Part shown: positions 8,621 to 18,055 of the stretch, in pieces
Layout of the letters: each line of letters starts with the position of its first letter
Position numbering within the stretch: position 1 is the stretch's first letter
DNA from: Streptomyces sp. CB00455
Lineage (GTDB): Bacteria > Actinomycetota > Actinomycetes > Streptomycetales > Streptomycetaceae
Length of the DNA: 64,000 nt
Direction: 5' to 3'
NCBI RefSeq assembly: GCF_001905445.1
Contig: NZ_LIVQ01000008.1
Coordinates: 185,227-249,226, forward strand
The notes under the pieces: generated by a model
What the model was told of the DNA's origin: nothing
Databases searched by the model: none
The model's input: only the letters and a program-made list of their open reading frames with translations
Program-made: the position numbers and the translations under genes

Positions 8621-9502
8621 TCACTCTGTCGCGTGGGTCTCGGTGATGGCGGTGCGGGTGGATGACTCGTCGACGATTCCCTTCTCTTCGGTGAAGGCTG
8701 CGATGAGGGACTGCCAGGCGATGTTGTTGACCGAGCGGGGCAGGCCGCGGCTGGTGAGGTGGAGGAGTTCGACGGCGTCGTCGGAGAACAGGGTGTCCTG
8801 TCGTCCGGCGATGGTGAGGTGGTGCTTGATGTAGCTGGCGGTCTCCTCTTTCGTCATCGTGGGCATTTGGTAGCTGATCGAGATCCGCTGGTCCAGGGCT
8901 GTCAGGACGCCGTGTTTCATGCGTTTGCGCAGGGTGGGCTGGCCGATCAGCAACACCGCGAATGGCGTCGTGGAGTCCATGTCGTAGTTGGTGAGCATGC
9001 GGATCGCGTCGAGCTCCTGGTGGTCGAGGAGGTGTGACTCGTCGATCATCACGGCCGGCGTCCGTCCCCGTTCGTCGACCTCGGCGGCCAGCGCGGCGGA
9101 CGCCTGGGTGGCGAGCGCGGCCAGGTGGAACTTGGGGGTCCCGTTCAGGCTGGTGACGATGCGGTCGTAGAGGCCACGCATGCCGACCTCGGGGTTGGGC
9201 TGGTAGATGACCGTAAACCGGGCCGGGTCGAGCGAGGCAACGGCGCCCTTGCGGGCAGTTGCCAGCAGACGGCGACTCTGGAAGCACTCCTCGATCTCCC
9301 AGCGGCAGCCGGCGATCCGCACGAGGTCGGCGAGGGTGGCCTGCAGGGGTGCCGAAGCCAGGAAGTAGGCGAGCTCGTCCGGCTTGGTGATGCTGCGGCG
9401 GGCAAGTCTGGGTGCGGCGTCCTCGCCTACGCACAGGGCCGAGCTCGCCGCGTCGAGGGCCTGCACCGTGCCTGGACTGCGTGGAACAACACCCAGCGAC
9501 AC
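8621..9502 (-). pseudogene. Chimera: IS701 transposase piece fused to a TniB/ExeA-type AAA ATPase
   Basis: The continuous 293-residue frame joins two unrelated genes. Residues 35-75 (LARRSITKPDELAYFLASAP ... RWEIEECFQS) are the catalytic end of an IS701-family transposase. From about residue 85 (AVASLDPARFTVIYQPNP) it is a transposition-helper ATPase with Walker B PAVMIDESHLL, the QPTLRKRMK segment and GLPRSVNNIA. The Walker A loop (G-x-x-G-x-G-K-T) that should precede AVASLD has been replaced at the junction by LLATARKG. Neither partner can work. It marks an old recombination between two mobile elements. Confidence 0.7.
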
Positions 9503-9667
9503 CGCTGTCCGCGCGCCCTGCGCCGGTGCCGAACGGCTGACAGGTGGGTTGTTCAGCAGACCTCAGGGGAAGTCTCTGCTCTGCGGGCCGTCGGCTGGAC
9601 GTGGGGCCCTGTGGCGTGGGCAACCGCTGTGCGGAAGCCGGGGAAACTTCCAGGGTGGGGTTGATGC

Positions 9668-11980
9668 ATGGTGAAACGACGCATGTCGGTTGGGACGCAC
9701 TGGGGCAGTTTTATCGCGGTGGTCGAATCCGGCCGGTTGGTGCGAATCGAGCCGAGGAGCGATGACCCTGCGCCGTCGCCTATCGGCCCCGGAATGGTGA
9801 CGGCCGCCGATGACCAGGCCCGCGTGTTGCGCCCCGCGGTGCGTAAGGGCTGGCTGAACGGCCTGCCGCGTGCCCACGACACGGCCAGAGGCGCGGACGC
9901 CTTCGTGGAAGTGAGCTGGGACGACGCGCTCACGCTGGTGAGCGATGAGCTGTCTCGGGTGCGTTCACAGCACGGAGACAGCGGGGTGTTCGGCGGATCC
10001 TACGGCTGGGCGAGTGCGGGCGCGTTCCACAACGCGCAGGGGCAACTCCACCGGTTCCTGGCGTTAGGCGGCGGATACACCGACTCGCGGAATACGTACA
10101 GCACTGCGGCTTTGGAGGTCATCCTCCCCCATGTGATCGGCGGGCATCCGTGGAGCTACCAGTCCCGGATGCCGATGTGGGATCAGATAGCCGAGAACTG
10201 CGAGCTCGTGGTGGCGTTCGGCGGGCTGGCCCTGAAGAACAGCCAGATCAACCCTGGTGGGCTGGCCAAACACCAGACACAGGACCTGCAGCGCCAGTGC
10301 CGTGAGGCAGGGGTGCGGTTCGTGAACGTCAGTCCCATCCGCAGCGACGTCGCCGGCTTCCTCGACGCCCAGTGGCTGCCCGTCGTCCCCAACACCGACA
10401 CCGCCGCGATGCTCGGCATCGCCCACACGATGCTGGTCAACAGGTGGCACGACGAGGACTTCCTGCGCCGGTGCTGCACCGGGTTCGACCGCTTCGCCTC
10501 CTACCTGCTCGGGGAGCTCGACGGCGTCCCCAAGGACGCCGCCTGGGCAGCAGAGATCACGGGAATCAGCCGCGACACGCTCACCGATCTCGCACGCCGC
10601 CTGACCACCCAGCGTTCGCTCATCATGGTCAACTACGCGGTGCAACGAGCGGACCACGGCGAACAGCCGATCTGGATGTCCGTCGTGCTGGCCGCCATGG
10701 CCGGATCGATGGGCCGGCCCGGCTGCGGCTGGGGCGCAGGTTACGCGACGATGGACGCGACTGGCGTTGCCCCAGGCCGCCCCTCGGTGGCGACGATTCC
10801 GGCGGTGTCCAACCCCGTTGCGGATTTCATCCCGGTCGCGAGGATCGCCGACACCTTGCTGGATCCGGGGAAGACCACCGACTACGACGGGCAGCGGCTC
10901 ACCTTGCCCGAGCTGCGCCTGATCTACTGGTGCGGAGGAAACCCGTTCCACCACCACCAGGACCTGCACCGGTTGACCCGCGCCTGGCAGAAACCCGACA
11001 CCGTGGTGGTTCACGAAGCCTGGTGGAACACCACGGCCAAGTTCGCGGACATCGTCCTTCCCGTTGCCACCGGCCTGGAGCGCGACGATTTCGCCGCCGG
11101 ATTCTCCGATCCTCACCTCGTCGCGATGCCGAAGGTCCGTGAGCCGCAGGGCGAGTCGCGCACCGACCATCAGATCTTCGCCGCCTTGGCCGGCCGGCTC
11201 GGATACGAGGAGGAATTCACACAGTCGCGTTCCGAGATCGAATGGGTCCGGCACCTTTACGAGCAGACGAAGGCGGGGCTCGGTGACGAGGCCGTCTTGC
11301 CGAGTTTCGAGGACTTCTGGCGCAGCTCCACCGCTGAGCTGCCGGCGCTGGCCGGACCGTTTCCCGGGAGCTTCGAGGCGCTGCGCTCAGATCCGCAGCG
11401 TTTCCCCCTGCCGACGCCGTCGGGCAGGATCGAGATCTTCTCCGAGGAGATTGACTCGTTCGGTTACGACGATTGCGCCGGGCATCCGACGTGGTTCGAA
11501 CCGACGGAGTGGCTCCACGCTGATCTGGCGGACCGGTTCCCGCTGCACCTGATCTCGAATCAGCCCGCCTCGCGGCTACACAGCCAGTACGACAACGGCG
11601 GCCACAGCCTCAGCTCAAAAATCCGTGGCCGCGAGCCCGTGACCCTCAACTCATCGGACGCTGCGTCGCGTGGCATCGAAGACGGCATGATCGTACGAGT
11701 CTTCAACGACCGAGGCAGCTGCCTCGCGGGCGCAGTCCTGTCGGACGACGTCATGCCAGGCGTCGTACAACTGTCCACCGGCGCGTGGTGGGATCCGGTC
11801 CAGCCGGGCCTCAGCGGAACCTTGGACCGTCACGGCAATCCGAACGTCCTCACGGCGGATCGGCCGTGCTCACGCCTGTCCCAAGGGCCCAGCGCTCTCA
11901 GTGCGCTGGTCGACGTCGAGGTCTGTGCCGATCTTCCGCCCGGTGTGCTCGCTTTCACGCCACCCGACCTCGAACATTGA
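9668..11980 (+). CDS. Molybdopterin oxidoreductase, BisC/TorA (DMSO reductase) type
   Basis: 770 residues from ATG 9668; ATG 9683 is a possible shorter start. It has no N-terminal 4Fe-4S Cys motif and no Tat signal. It begins directly with THWGSF, as cytosolic biotin/methionine-sulfoxide reductases do. The segment SYGWASAGAFHNAQGQLHRF (about 111-130) carries the serine that ligates molybdenum in this subgroup. Later cofactor segments are HPWSYQSRMPMWDQI, EAWWNTTAKFADIVLPVATG and HLISNQPASRLHSQYD. The likely role is two-electron reduction of S- or N-oxides. A TTA codon at 10064-10066 (residue Leu in FLALGGG) would make translation depend on the bldA tRNA in Streptomyces. No maturation chaperone lies nearby. 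Confidence 0.85.
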   Translation: MVKRRMSVGTHWGSFIAVVESGRLVRIEPRSDDPAPSPIGPGMVTAADDQARVLRPAVRKGWLNGLPRAHDTARGADAFVEVSWDDALTLVSDELSRVRSQHGDSGVFGGSYGWASAGAFHNAQGQLHRFLALGGGYTDSRNTYSTAALEVILPHVIGGHPWSYQSRMPMWDQIAENCELVVAFGGLALKNSQINPGGLAKHQTQDLQRQCREAGVRFVNVSPIRSDVAGFLDAQWLPVVPNTDTAAMLGIAHTMLVNRWHDEDFLRRCCTGFDRFASYLLGELDGVPKDAAWAAEITGISRDTLTDLARRLTTQRSLIMVNYAVQRADHGEQPIWMSVVLAAMAGSMGRPGCGWGAGYATMDATGVAPGRPSVATIPAVSNPVADFIPVARIADTLLDPGKTTDYDGQRLTLPELRLIYWCGGNPFHHHQDLHRLTRAWQKPDTVVVHEAWWNTTAKFADIVLPVATGLERDDFAAGFSDPHLVAMPKVREPQGESRTDHQIFAALAGRLGYEEEFTQSRSEIEWVRHLYEQTKAGLGDEAVLPSFEDFWRSSTAELPALAGPFPGSFEALRSDPQRFPLPTPSGRIEIFSEEIDSFGYDDCAGHPTWFEPTEWLHADLADRFPLHLISNQPASRLHSQYDNGGHSLSSKIRGREPVTLNSSDAASRGIEDGMIVRVFNDRGSCLAGAVLSDDVMPGVVQLSTGAWWDPVQPGLSGTLDRHGNPNVLTADRPCSRLSQGPSALSALVDVEVCADLPPGVLAFTPPDLEH

Positions 11981-12115
11981 CACGAAGACTTCCTGGCTCG
12001 TCGGGCGCGTTCCCGTGTACGCCCTAGTTAGGCGCGTAGCGGGCCGGTCAGGCCGTCGAAAGCCCCTTCACTCGCCGTTTGCGTCTGTGTGACGACGTGA
12101 ATACTGTGCGCAGCC

Positions 12116-12667
12116 ATGACTGCACTTCAAGACCTCAAGTACGGCCAGTGGTTCAGGGGCGCCGACGTCGACGGCGACGGATTCATCACCCAGCGGGACG
12201 TCCGCAACATGAGCGAGCGCTACATCGCCGCCCGCGGCGCCACGCCGGACTACGCCACCACCCACCAGCTCACCGAGGGGATGGACGGGTTCTGGACGAA
12301 CGTGATCGCCCCCATGGATCAGGACGGTGACGGGAAGGTCGATCTGCGGGAAATGACCGAAGGGTTCAAGCGGGTCCTGACCGACCCCGCCCTGTACCCG
12401 GAACAGATCGAGCCGGTGACCAACTGCTTCTTCGACCTGGTCGATCTCAACGCCGATGGCAAGATCGATCAGGCGGAGTTCCAGCAGATGTTCGACTCAG
12501 TCGCCGGCGTTCCCGGCGAGGACTGTGCCGCGGTCTTCGCCGCTTTGGACCGGGATGGCTCCGGCGCGCTGGACCGCGCCGAGTTCCACCAGGCGCTCAC
12601 GGAGTTCTTCTACGGCAACAACCCGGACGCTCCAGCCAACCACCTCTTCGGGAAAGTCACCGCCTGA
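12116..12667 (+). CDS. EF-hand calcium-binding protein, calerythrin-like
   Basis: 183 residues, ATG 12116. Four canonical 12-residue EF-hand loops are visible: DVDGDGFITQRD (17-28), DQDGDGKVDLRE (68-79), DLNADGKIDQAE (110-121) and DRDGSGALDRAE (145-156). There is no signal peptide or membrane helix, so it is a cytosolic Ca2+ sensor or buffer. Length and spacing match Streptomyces calerythrin/CabD-type proteins, which are paired EF-hands. It follows the BisC-type gene by 135 bases in the same direction but probably has its own promoter. Confidence 0.85.
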   Translation: MTALQDLKYGQWFRGADVDGDGFITQRDVRNMSERYIAARGATPDYATTHQLTEGMDGFWTNVIAPMDQDGDGKVDLREMTEGFKRVLTDPALYPEQIEPVTNCFFDLVDLNADGKIDQAEFQQMFDSVAGVPGEDCAAVFAALDRDGSGALDRAEFHQALTEFFYGNNPDAPANHLFGKVTA

Positions 12668-12689
12668 TACTCCAGCTTTGGATCGCGAT

Positions 12690-12964
12690 CTTCATGCTTG
12701 ATTGGCTTGTTGCTGGATCGGGCATGGTGGCGCGTCGCCTGTGGGACCAGTCGAGCCGGTGGTCTGTGTCGTAGACGCGTCGGACGGCCAGCGTGAACAG
12801 GTGCTGGATCTCGTTGCAGGCGAGGGGGCAGCCCGTCCAGACCGGGGTGGCCGGCGTGTTCGTCGGCGCGGATGACGGGGCGGAAGGCGTGCCACGAGCA
12901 TCGCGAGGGTGAGCCAGCGGTGCCAGGACGTCCAGTGTGTGACCTGGTGTTCGTCCAGTCCGGC
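12690..12964 (-). pseudogene. IS701-family transposase, C-terminal remnant
   Basis: The reverse strand reads GLDEHQVTHWTSWHRWLTLAML. This is the segment that follows the catalytic Glu in IS701 transposases (usually DQYEVRxWxGWYRHITLAML). After a frame change it continues with PLACNEIQHLFTLAVRRVYD and HRLDWSHRRRA, the typical end of the family. At least one frameshift separates the two parts and the N-terminal two-thirds are missing. Confidence 0.65.
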
Positions 12965-13494
12965 CGGCCCTGGCCGGACTGGAAGGTTTCCGATCGTCCA
13001 ACAGTCCGCCGTCGTCGGCACGCCTTCGGGTGCCCGGGATCCGGGCAACAGCGTGGCCCGGGCCGCCAAGCGCCGCCCGGACGGGGGCGTACAGGACCGG
13101 CTGCAGGAACGGACGTCAGTTCGGAGCCAGCACTTCGCCGTCACCTCCGGCGCGCGCAAAAACGTCACTGCCCATGGTGCCTTTGAGGTACCGAATTCAA
13201 ACTCCGGCCACCCGAATCAGGTAATAGGAATGTTGTGCGGGTGGGACGGGAATTCCTACATCGCAGGGCACATATTCTGGATGCCGCGAGGTGCCTGGAC
13301 AACGGCCGATCCTCCTCCAGCGATTGCTTTTTGGGCTGCTCAGCGCTCCGGCGGCCGTCGCTGCGGCCGCTCCTTCCGCGCACCTCGCCCCCGCCCCTAT
13401 CCCTTCGGATCCGAGCGATTCCCGACGCGAGTGCCGTCCGTTTATGACGCGGATAGGCCGCCGTTTCGTGATTCTGTTCAGAATCGGACACCGC
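12965..13494. other. Intergenic region upstream of the PLP decarboxylase
   Basis: About 530 bases with no supportable gene. The part from about 13180 to 13290 is less GC-rich than its surroundings and is the likely promoter region of the decarboxylase gene. No clear operator was found. Confidence 0.35.
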
Positions 13495-15138
13495 ATGACG
13501 ACCGAGTACACAGGAATCCCAGTGACGGCGCCGCCGACCAACGACGACTACCGGCTGGGTGCCGACGCCTACACCGACGAGCAGCGGACCGCGGTCCTCG
13601 CCAAGCTGGAGGGATACCTCGGCGAGCAGCGCGGTCGTCTTCTGGGCTATCAGGTGAACCTGTCGCTCGACGGCCACGCCGCGCTCGGCCGGTTCCTGGG
13701 CTTTCACCTCAACAACATCGGGGACCCGTTCGTCGACAGCCACTACAGCCTGCACTCGCGGTGGCTGGAGCGGGCCGTCCTGGAGCACTATGCCCGCCTG
13801 TGGCACGTGGCCCTGCCCGAGGATCCGGACCGGCCCCGCGAGGGGGACGGGTGGGGGTACGTGCTGTCCATGGGCAGCACCGAGGGCAACCTGTACGCGA
13901 TGTGGAACGCGCGGGACTACCTGGACGGCAACGCCCTGGTGCGTGACGAGGTCTCCGGCGATGCCAGCTGCCGCACCAGCTACCTGCGGGCCCAGCATCC
14001 CGATGACAACCCCAACGCCTACCTGCCGGTGGCGTTCTTCTCCCGGGAGACTCACTACTCGCACATCAAGGCGATGCGGGTGCTGGACATCCCGACCTTC
14101 TACGACCTGGGCGGAAGCCTCTACCCGGGCCAGTGCCCGATCGATGTGTCCGGTGCCGGGATGGCGACGTACAACGGCTGGCCGCTGGGCGGGGTCCCGA
14201 CCACCGGCGGCGAGGAGGGGCCGGGCACCGTTGACGTCGACGCCTTGGTCGCCGTCGTGGACTTCTTCGCCGCCAAGGGCCACCCCGTCCTGGTCAACTT
14301 CAACGTCGGCAGCGTCTTCAAGGGCGCATTCGACGACGTCCAAGGAGCCTGCGAGCGCCTGCGGCCGGTCTTCGCACGGCACGGACTCGTCGACCGCACC
14401 GTGCGCTTCGACCCCGACGACCCCAGCCGTGTCAGTACCCGCAACGGGTACTGGATCCACGTCGACGGAGCCATGGGTGCCGCCTACGCCCCCTACCTGG
14501 AGAAGGCCCGCGACACCGGCCTCACCGACACCGCACCCCCGGTCTTCGACTTCCGGATCCCTGAGGTGTCCTCCATCGTCACCAGCGGCCACAAATACCC
14601 CGGCGCGCCCGTCCCCACGGGAATCTACATGGCACGCGCGGGAGCCAAGCTCCGTCCGCCGTCCGACCCCGCCTACGTCTCCTCCCCCGACAGCACCTTC
14701 GCCGGCTCCCGCAGCGGCTTCGCAGCCCTCGCCATGTGGAACCACCTCGCCCAGCTCAGCGAAGAACAGCAGATCCGCCAGGCCGCCGATGTCTCAGGAA
14801 TCGCCCAGTACACCGCCCGGTGTTTGCGTGAACTCAGCGACCGGCTCCGGGACCGCTCAGAGCCATGGGCCGAGGACGGCATCGAGGTCGGCCACGCGGA
14901 CCACGCCCTCAGCATCTGGTTCCAGCAACCCCGCGCCGACATCACCCGCAAATACTCCCTGGCCTGCATGCCCCTCAACCTCGGCGGCCGCCGCCACGAC
15001 TACAGCCACGTCTACGTCATGCCCCACGTCACCAGGCAACTCATCGACGAACTCCTCGAAGACCTCGCCCAGCCCGGAGCCTTCGACCGCTCCACCGACC
15101 CCGACGCCCAACGCCCCCCACTCCCCCACCAACGCTGA
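13495..15138 (+). CDS. PLP-dependent decarboxylase, histidine/serine-decarboxylase type
   Basis: 547 residues from ATG 13495 (MTTEYTGIPVTAPPTND); weak upstream starts are possible. It is a fold-type I group II decarboxylase. GYVLSMGSTEGNLYAMWNAR binds the PLP phosphate, SRETHYSHIKA supplies the ring-stacking His, HVDGAMGAAYAPYL carries the Asp that contacts the pyridine nitrogen, and SGHKYPGAPVPTG holds the Schiff-base Lys367. VNFNVGSVFKGAFDDV matches the N-x-G-(T/S)-x-x-K-G-A-x-D-D segment of histidine and serine decarboxylases, so the product should be a primary amine such as histamine. The substrate itself cannot be fixed from sequence. It is flanked on both sides by mobile-element debris. 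Confidence 0.8.
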   Translation: MTTEYTGIPVTAPPTNDDYRLGADAYTDEQRTAVLAKLEGYLGEQRGRLLGYQVNLSLDGHAALGRFLGFHLNNIGDPFVDSHYSLHSRWLERAVLEHYARLWHVALPEDPDRPREGDGWGYVLSMGSTEGNLYAMWNARDYLDGNALVRDEVSGDASCRTSYLRAQHPDDNPNAYLPVAFFSRETHYSHIKAMRVLDIPTFYDLGGSLYPGQCPIDVSGAGMATYNGWPLGGVPTTGGEEGPGTVDVDALVAVVDFFAAKGHPVLVNFNVGSVFKGAFDDVQGACERLRPVFARHGLVDRTVRFDPDDPSRVSTRNGYWIHVDGAMGAAYAPYLEKARDTGLTDTAPPVFDFRIPEVSSIVTSGHKYPGAPVPTGIYMARAGAKLRPPSDPAYVSSPDSTFAGSRSGFAALAMWNHLAQLSEEQQIRQAADVSGIAQYTARCLRELSDRLRDRSEPWAEDGIEVGHADHALSIWFQQPRADITRKYSLACMPLNLGGRRHDYSHVYVMPHVTRQLIDELLEDLAQPGAFDRSTDPDAQRPPLPHQR

Positions 15139-15144
15139 CCCATA

Positions 15145-15510
15145 ACCATCCGGGCGCTCGGCGTCCGTATCGGTGGACCAGCCGGACAACTGGTCCTCCC
15201 CGTCGGCGTCCTCGGCCAGGGTCAGCCACGGGCCATCAAGCCGGAACCGGTGCGTGGCGCCCCCGGTACCGGCCAGCAGCCCTGGGGAGACCGTCGGCCC
15301 CGTGGGGATGTCGATCTTGTCGCGGGCGAGGAGTCAGGCAACGACTGTGTGGCGGCCGAGCTGCGGGTGCACGTCCTTGCCAACCACCGGGTCGGGGAAG
15401 TTGGAGTGCCGGCGGCGCCAGTTCACCACCGCGGCCCGGGCCACACCCGAGCACACCTGCGGCCCGAGCACACCGAACTGGTCGACCGCATCGACGCCCT
15501 GACCCGCCAC
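15145..15510 (-). pseudogene. HTH-domain protein remnant with an internal stop
   Basis: The reverse strand reads SGVARAAVVNWRRRHSNFPD, then HPQLGRHTVVA-stop-LLARDKIDIP and GGATHRFRLDGPWLTLAEDA. The ARAAVVNWRRRH..FP.P pattern is the small helix-turn-helix found at the N-terminus of several actinobacterial proteins, including DNA methylases. The TGA codon sits where the family has Trp (AWLLA). The remnant continues to about 15150 and overlaps the 3' side of the decarboxylase region. Family assignment is tentative. Confidence 0.45.
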
Positions 15511-15589
15511 GTCGACCGGCTCCGCCAACACGCACACACCCAACGCAAGACTGACGCGCGGTGACCCGCCAGAACAAAACCACATCTCG

Positions 15590-16195
15590 ATTGGCGCGCG
15601 AGGAGTACGCCTTGTCACCACGCACCCGCAGCGGCTTGCGCCTGGGGCGGCCACCGCCGACCTTGGGCACCCGGACTGCTTCGAGGACCGGCTCGAACTG
15701 CGGACTGTCACCCCGCTGACCCGCCGTGACCAGCAATGACAGTGGCTTCTGCCCCTGCTCGCAGGCCAGATGGATCTTTGTCGAGAACCCGCCCCACGAC
15801 CGGCCCAGCCCGTGGTCCTCCGGCTCGGTAGCGACCCCTCCCGGGGGCTCCTTCTGCCCGGCCCCGTCCCGGCGGGCACCAGCAGCATGCTGATGGGCTC
15901 TGCAGACCGTGGAGTCGACGTTCACCTCGCACGTGATCAGCCCGGCCGCATCAGCCCTCGCCTGCAACAAGGTGAGAATCGGGGCCCACACACCCTCGCG
16001 CCGCCAACGGCGAAAGAGCCCGTAAACGGTCTGCCAAGGCCCGTACTCGTGCGGCAGATCACGCCACGGAACACCCGTCCGAACCCGCCACCGAACTCCA
16101 TTGATCAACCGCCGCCGGTTCCCGGACCTGCGGCTCACACCTGCCGCAGGTAGCAACGACTCCAGCACCGATCACTGCTCATCAGAAAGATCCCC
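15590..16195 (-). pseudogene. IS5-family transposase, broken
   Basis: The reverse frame encodes an IS5-type N-terminal region: LINGVRWRVRTGVPWRDLPH, GPWQTVYGLFRRWRREGVWA, and the first DDE block EVNVDSTVCRAHQHAAGARR. Next come FSTKIHLACEQGQKPLSLLV and the second Asp at RVRGDKAYSSRANR. Homology stops there, so the last catalytic Glu and about 80 residues are gone. The expected start GDLSDEQW-S-V-L-E-S-L-L-P is intact except that the Trp codon is TGA (16172-16174). It is inactive on two counts. Confidence 0.75.
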
Positions 16196-16399
16196 GCGCC
16201 CCACACCATGATCATCACGGCAGCGAGGCGTGAACCGGAACCCCGATCTGAAACACGGCCTAGGCCGTCCGCAGGGCGCGCGGCTTCCGGGACCCCCGCG
16301 GGCCAGGGCGAGCAGGAGGACGGGGCCGGCGTCCGTCACCTCTGTTACGGCCGCGCCCGTCCACCGGTCCGACGTTCCGAACAATCGATCTGAACGCGT

Positions 16400-18007
16400 T
16401 CAAAGCATCGGATCTTCGGCCGTTCGCCCCGCACGGCCCGGCGCTCCGCACCACCGCGGCAGGACGTCGGCGAGCCCGCCCCCGGCGTCCGGCTCCGACG
16501 CGTCCCCCGCGTCGGACGCCCAGGCAACGACGCCGTCCGGGCGTACGAGCAGGCCGGCCAGTTCCGGTCTGCCGGGGCAGGCGGCGGTGACGACGCGCAC
16601 CCGCTCCCCGTATCCCTCGGCGCGCACCCTGAGCCCCGCGTCGTCGGCGAGGTCGAGCAGCAGGGCCCGCCCCTCGTGGAGCAGGTCCGCGAGGCGCGTC
16701 CCGTCGGCGAGTTCCAGGTCCGGGGCGCTGCAGCCGACCAGCGGATGACTGCCGGGGAGGTCGTACCGCTGCCAGACGCCGGAGATCTTCTTGGCGAGGA
16801 AGGTAGTGCCGGCGACGGACTCCGTCAGCTCGGCGACGATCTCGCGCAGGGCGCGGGCTTGCGGTTCCGGCCGCATCAGCGCGATCTGCGCCCGCGTCCA
16901 TGCGAGCACCCAGGCGCCGATCGGATGCCGTTCGGCCGTATAGGTGTCCAGGAGCCCTTCCGGTGCCCGGCCGCGCACGACCGCCGCGAGTTTCCAGCCG
17001 AGGTTCATCGCGTCCCCGATGCCGAGGTTCAGCCCCTGGCCGCCGAACGGAGAGTGGACGTGCGCGGCGTCGCCCGCCAGGAGGACGCGGCCCGCGCGGT
17101 AGTCGGCCGCCTGGCGCGCGTTGTCGGTGAAGCGGGTGGCGGTGTGCACCCCGGTGACCGTGACGTCGGCCCCGGAAACGCGCCGCAGGCTCGCCTGCAA
17201 CTCCTCGGCGGTGACGGCTGCTTCCCGGTCGGCCGGCGGTCCGTCGAACTCGACCGTGAGGATGCGACCGGGCATCGGCCCGTGCACGTACGTCCCGGTG
17301 TCCGTGTGGTGCCAGCCGGGCCGGAGGGCCTCGGCCCCGGTCATCTCGACGAGCGCCTGGTGACCGGTAATCTGCGGATCCGTGCCGGGGAAGGGGAACC
17401 CGGCGAGCTTGCGGACCGTACTGCGGCCCCCGTCGCACCCCACGAGCCAGCCCGCCCGTACGGCCTCGGCCGCCCCGTCGGCCACCCGGACCACACGGAC
17501 CTCGATCCCGTCTCCGTCCGCCTCGAACCCGGTCAGCTCCGTGCCGCCGCGCACCTCGACGCCGAGCTCCCGGGCGCGCTCGGCGAGCACGCGCTCGACC
17601 TCCTGCTGCGGTACGAGGCTGACGTCCCCGGCAGGGCCGGCGCCGTGCAGGTCCGGGTCGGTCGCGTCCAGGAGTTCCCCGCGCAGCATGATCCCGCCGA
17701 AGTGTCCGACGAACCGGGAAGGTGCGCCCGGAGGCTGCCCGTCCGCCCGCTTCCCCCGCTGTTCGCGTACGAACGCCTGGAACCGCTCGGCGGAGCGCCG
17801 CTGCACCTCGGCCAGCGCGGGCAGCATGCCGCGCCGGTAGAAGGCCTCGGCGGTCGGCGTGTTGATCGACCCCGCCTTGATGGTCCGGTCCACTTCGGTG
17901 CGCCGCTCGACGACCACCACGCTCGCGCCGCCGAGCCGCAGCTCACAGGCGAGCATCAGTCCGACCGGGCCGCCTCCGGACACCACTACGTCAAAGTCCG
18001 AGTTCAT
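16400..18007 (-). CDS. FAD-dependent aromatic monooxygenase (PgaE/PHBH type)
   Basis: 535 residues, ATG 18007. It begins with the GxGxxG dinucleotide site (VVVSGGGPVGLMLACELRLG) and the acidic end VVVERR. It has the DG motif (WLVGCDGGRSTVRKLAG) and the GD motif (VLLAGDAAHVHSPFGGQGLN), then the thioredoxin-like C-terminal domain of polyketide hydroxylases. These class A flavoenzymes use NADPH and O2 to hydroxylate phenolic rings, in antibiotic tailoring or in resistance. It is divergent from a TetR gene with a palindromic operator between them. No polyketide synthase is nearby, so detoxification of an aromatic compound is a reasonable alternative role. Confidence 0.85.
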   Translation of the reverse strand: MNSDFDVVVSGGGPVGLMLACELRLGGASVVVVERRTEVDRTIKAGSINTPTAEAFYRRGMLPALAEVQRRSAERFQAFVREQRGKRADGQPPGAPSRFVGHFGGIMLRGELLDATDPDLHGAGPAGDVSLVPQQEVERVLAERARELGVEVRGGTELTGFEADGDGIEVRVVRVADGAAEAVRAGWLVGCDGGRSTVRKLAGFPFPGTDPQITGHQALVEMTGAEALRPGWHHTDTGTYVHGPMPGRILTVEFDGPPADREAAVTAEELQASLRRVSGADVTVTGVHTATRFTDNARQAADYRAGRVLLAGDAAHVHSPFGGQGLNLGIGDAMNLGWKLAAVVRGRAPEGLLDTYTAERHPIGAWVLAWTRAQIALMRPEPQARALREIVAELTESVAGTTFLAKKISGVWQRYDLPGSHPLVGCSAPDLELADGTRLADLLHEGRALLLDLADDAGLRVRAEGYGERVRVVTAACPGRPELAGLLVRPDGVVAWASDAGDASEPDAGGGLADVLPRWCGAPGRAGRTAEDPML

Positions 18008-18013
18008 GGATTT

Positions 18014-18049
18014 CACTATAGTCACTAAAATTTTAGAGTCGCTATAGTG
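18014..18049. promoter_or_regulatory. Palindromic operator between the monooxygenase and tetR
   Basis: CACTATAG (18014-18021) and CTATAGTG (18042-18049) form a perfect 8-bp inverted repeat. The self-complementary dodecamer CTAAAATTTTAG (18024-18035) lies between them. The whole block fills the 48-base gap between divergent starts. It overlaps where the -10 boxes of both genes must lie, which fits TetR repression of both. Confidence 0.65.
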
Positions 18050-18055
18050 TGGTCC

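Noticed and set aside
10064..11254. A 396-residue open frame antisense to the molybdopterin enzyme
   Set aside because: It is a shadow of a gene with clear cofactor motifs.
13165..14745. A 526-residue open frame antisense to the PLP decarboxylase
   Set aside because: Composition is biased to Val, Gly and Asp with no motifs. The sense strand carries all PLP decarboxylase signatures.
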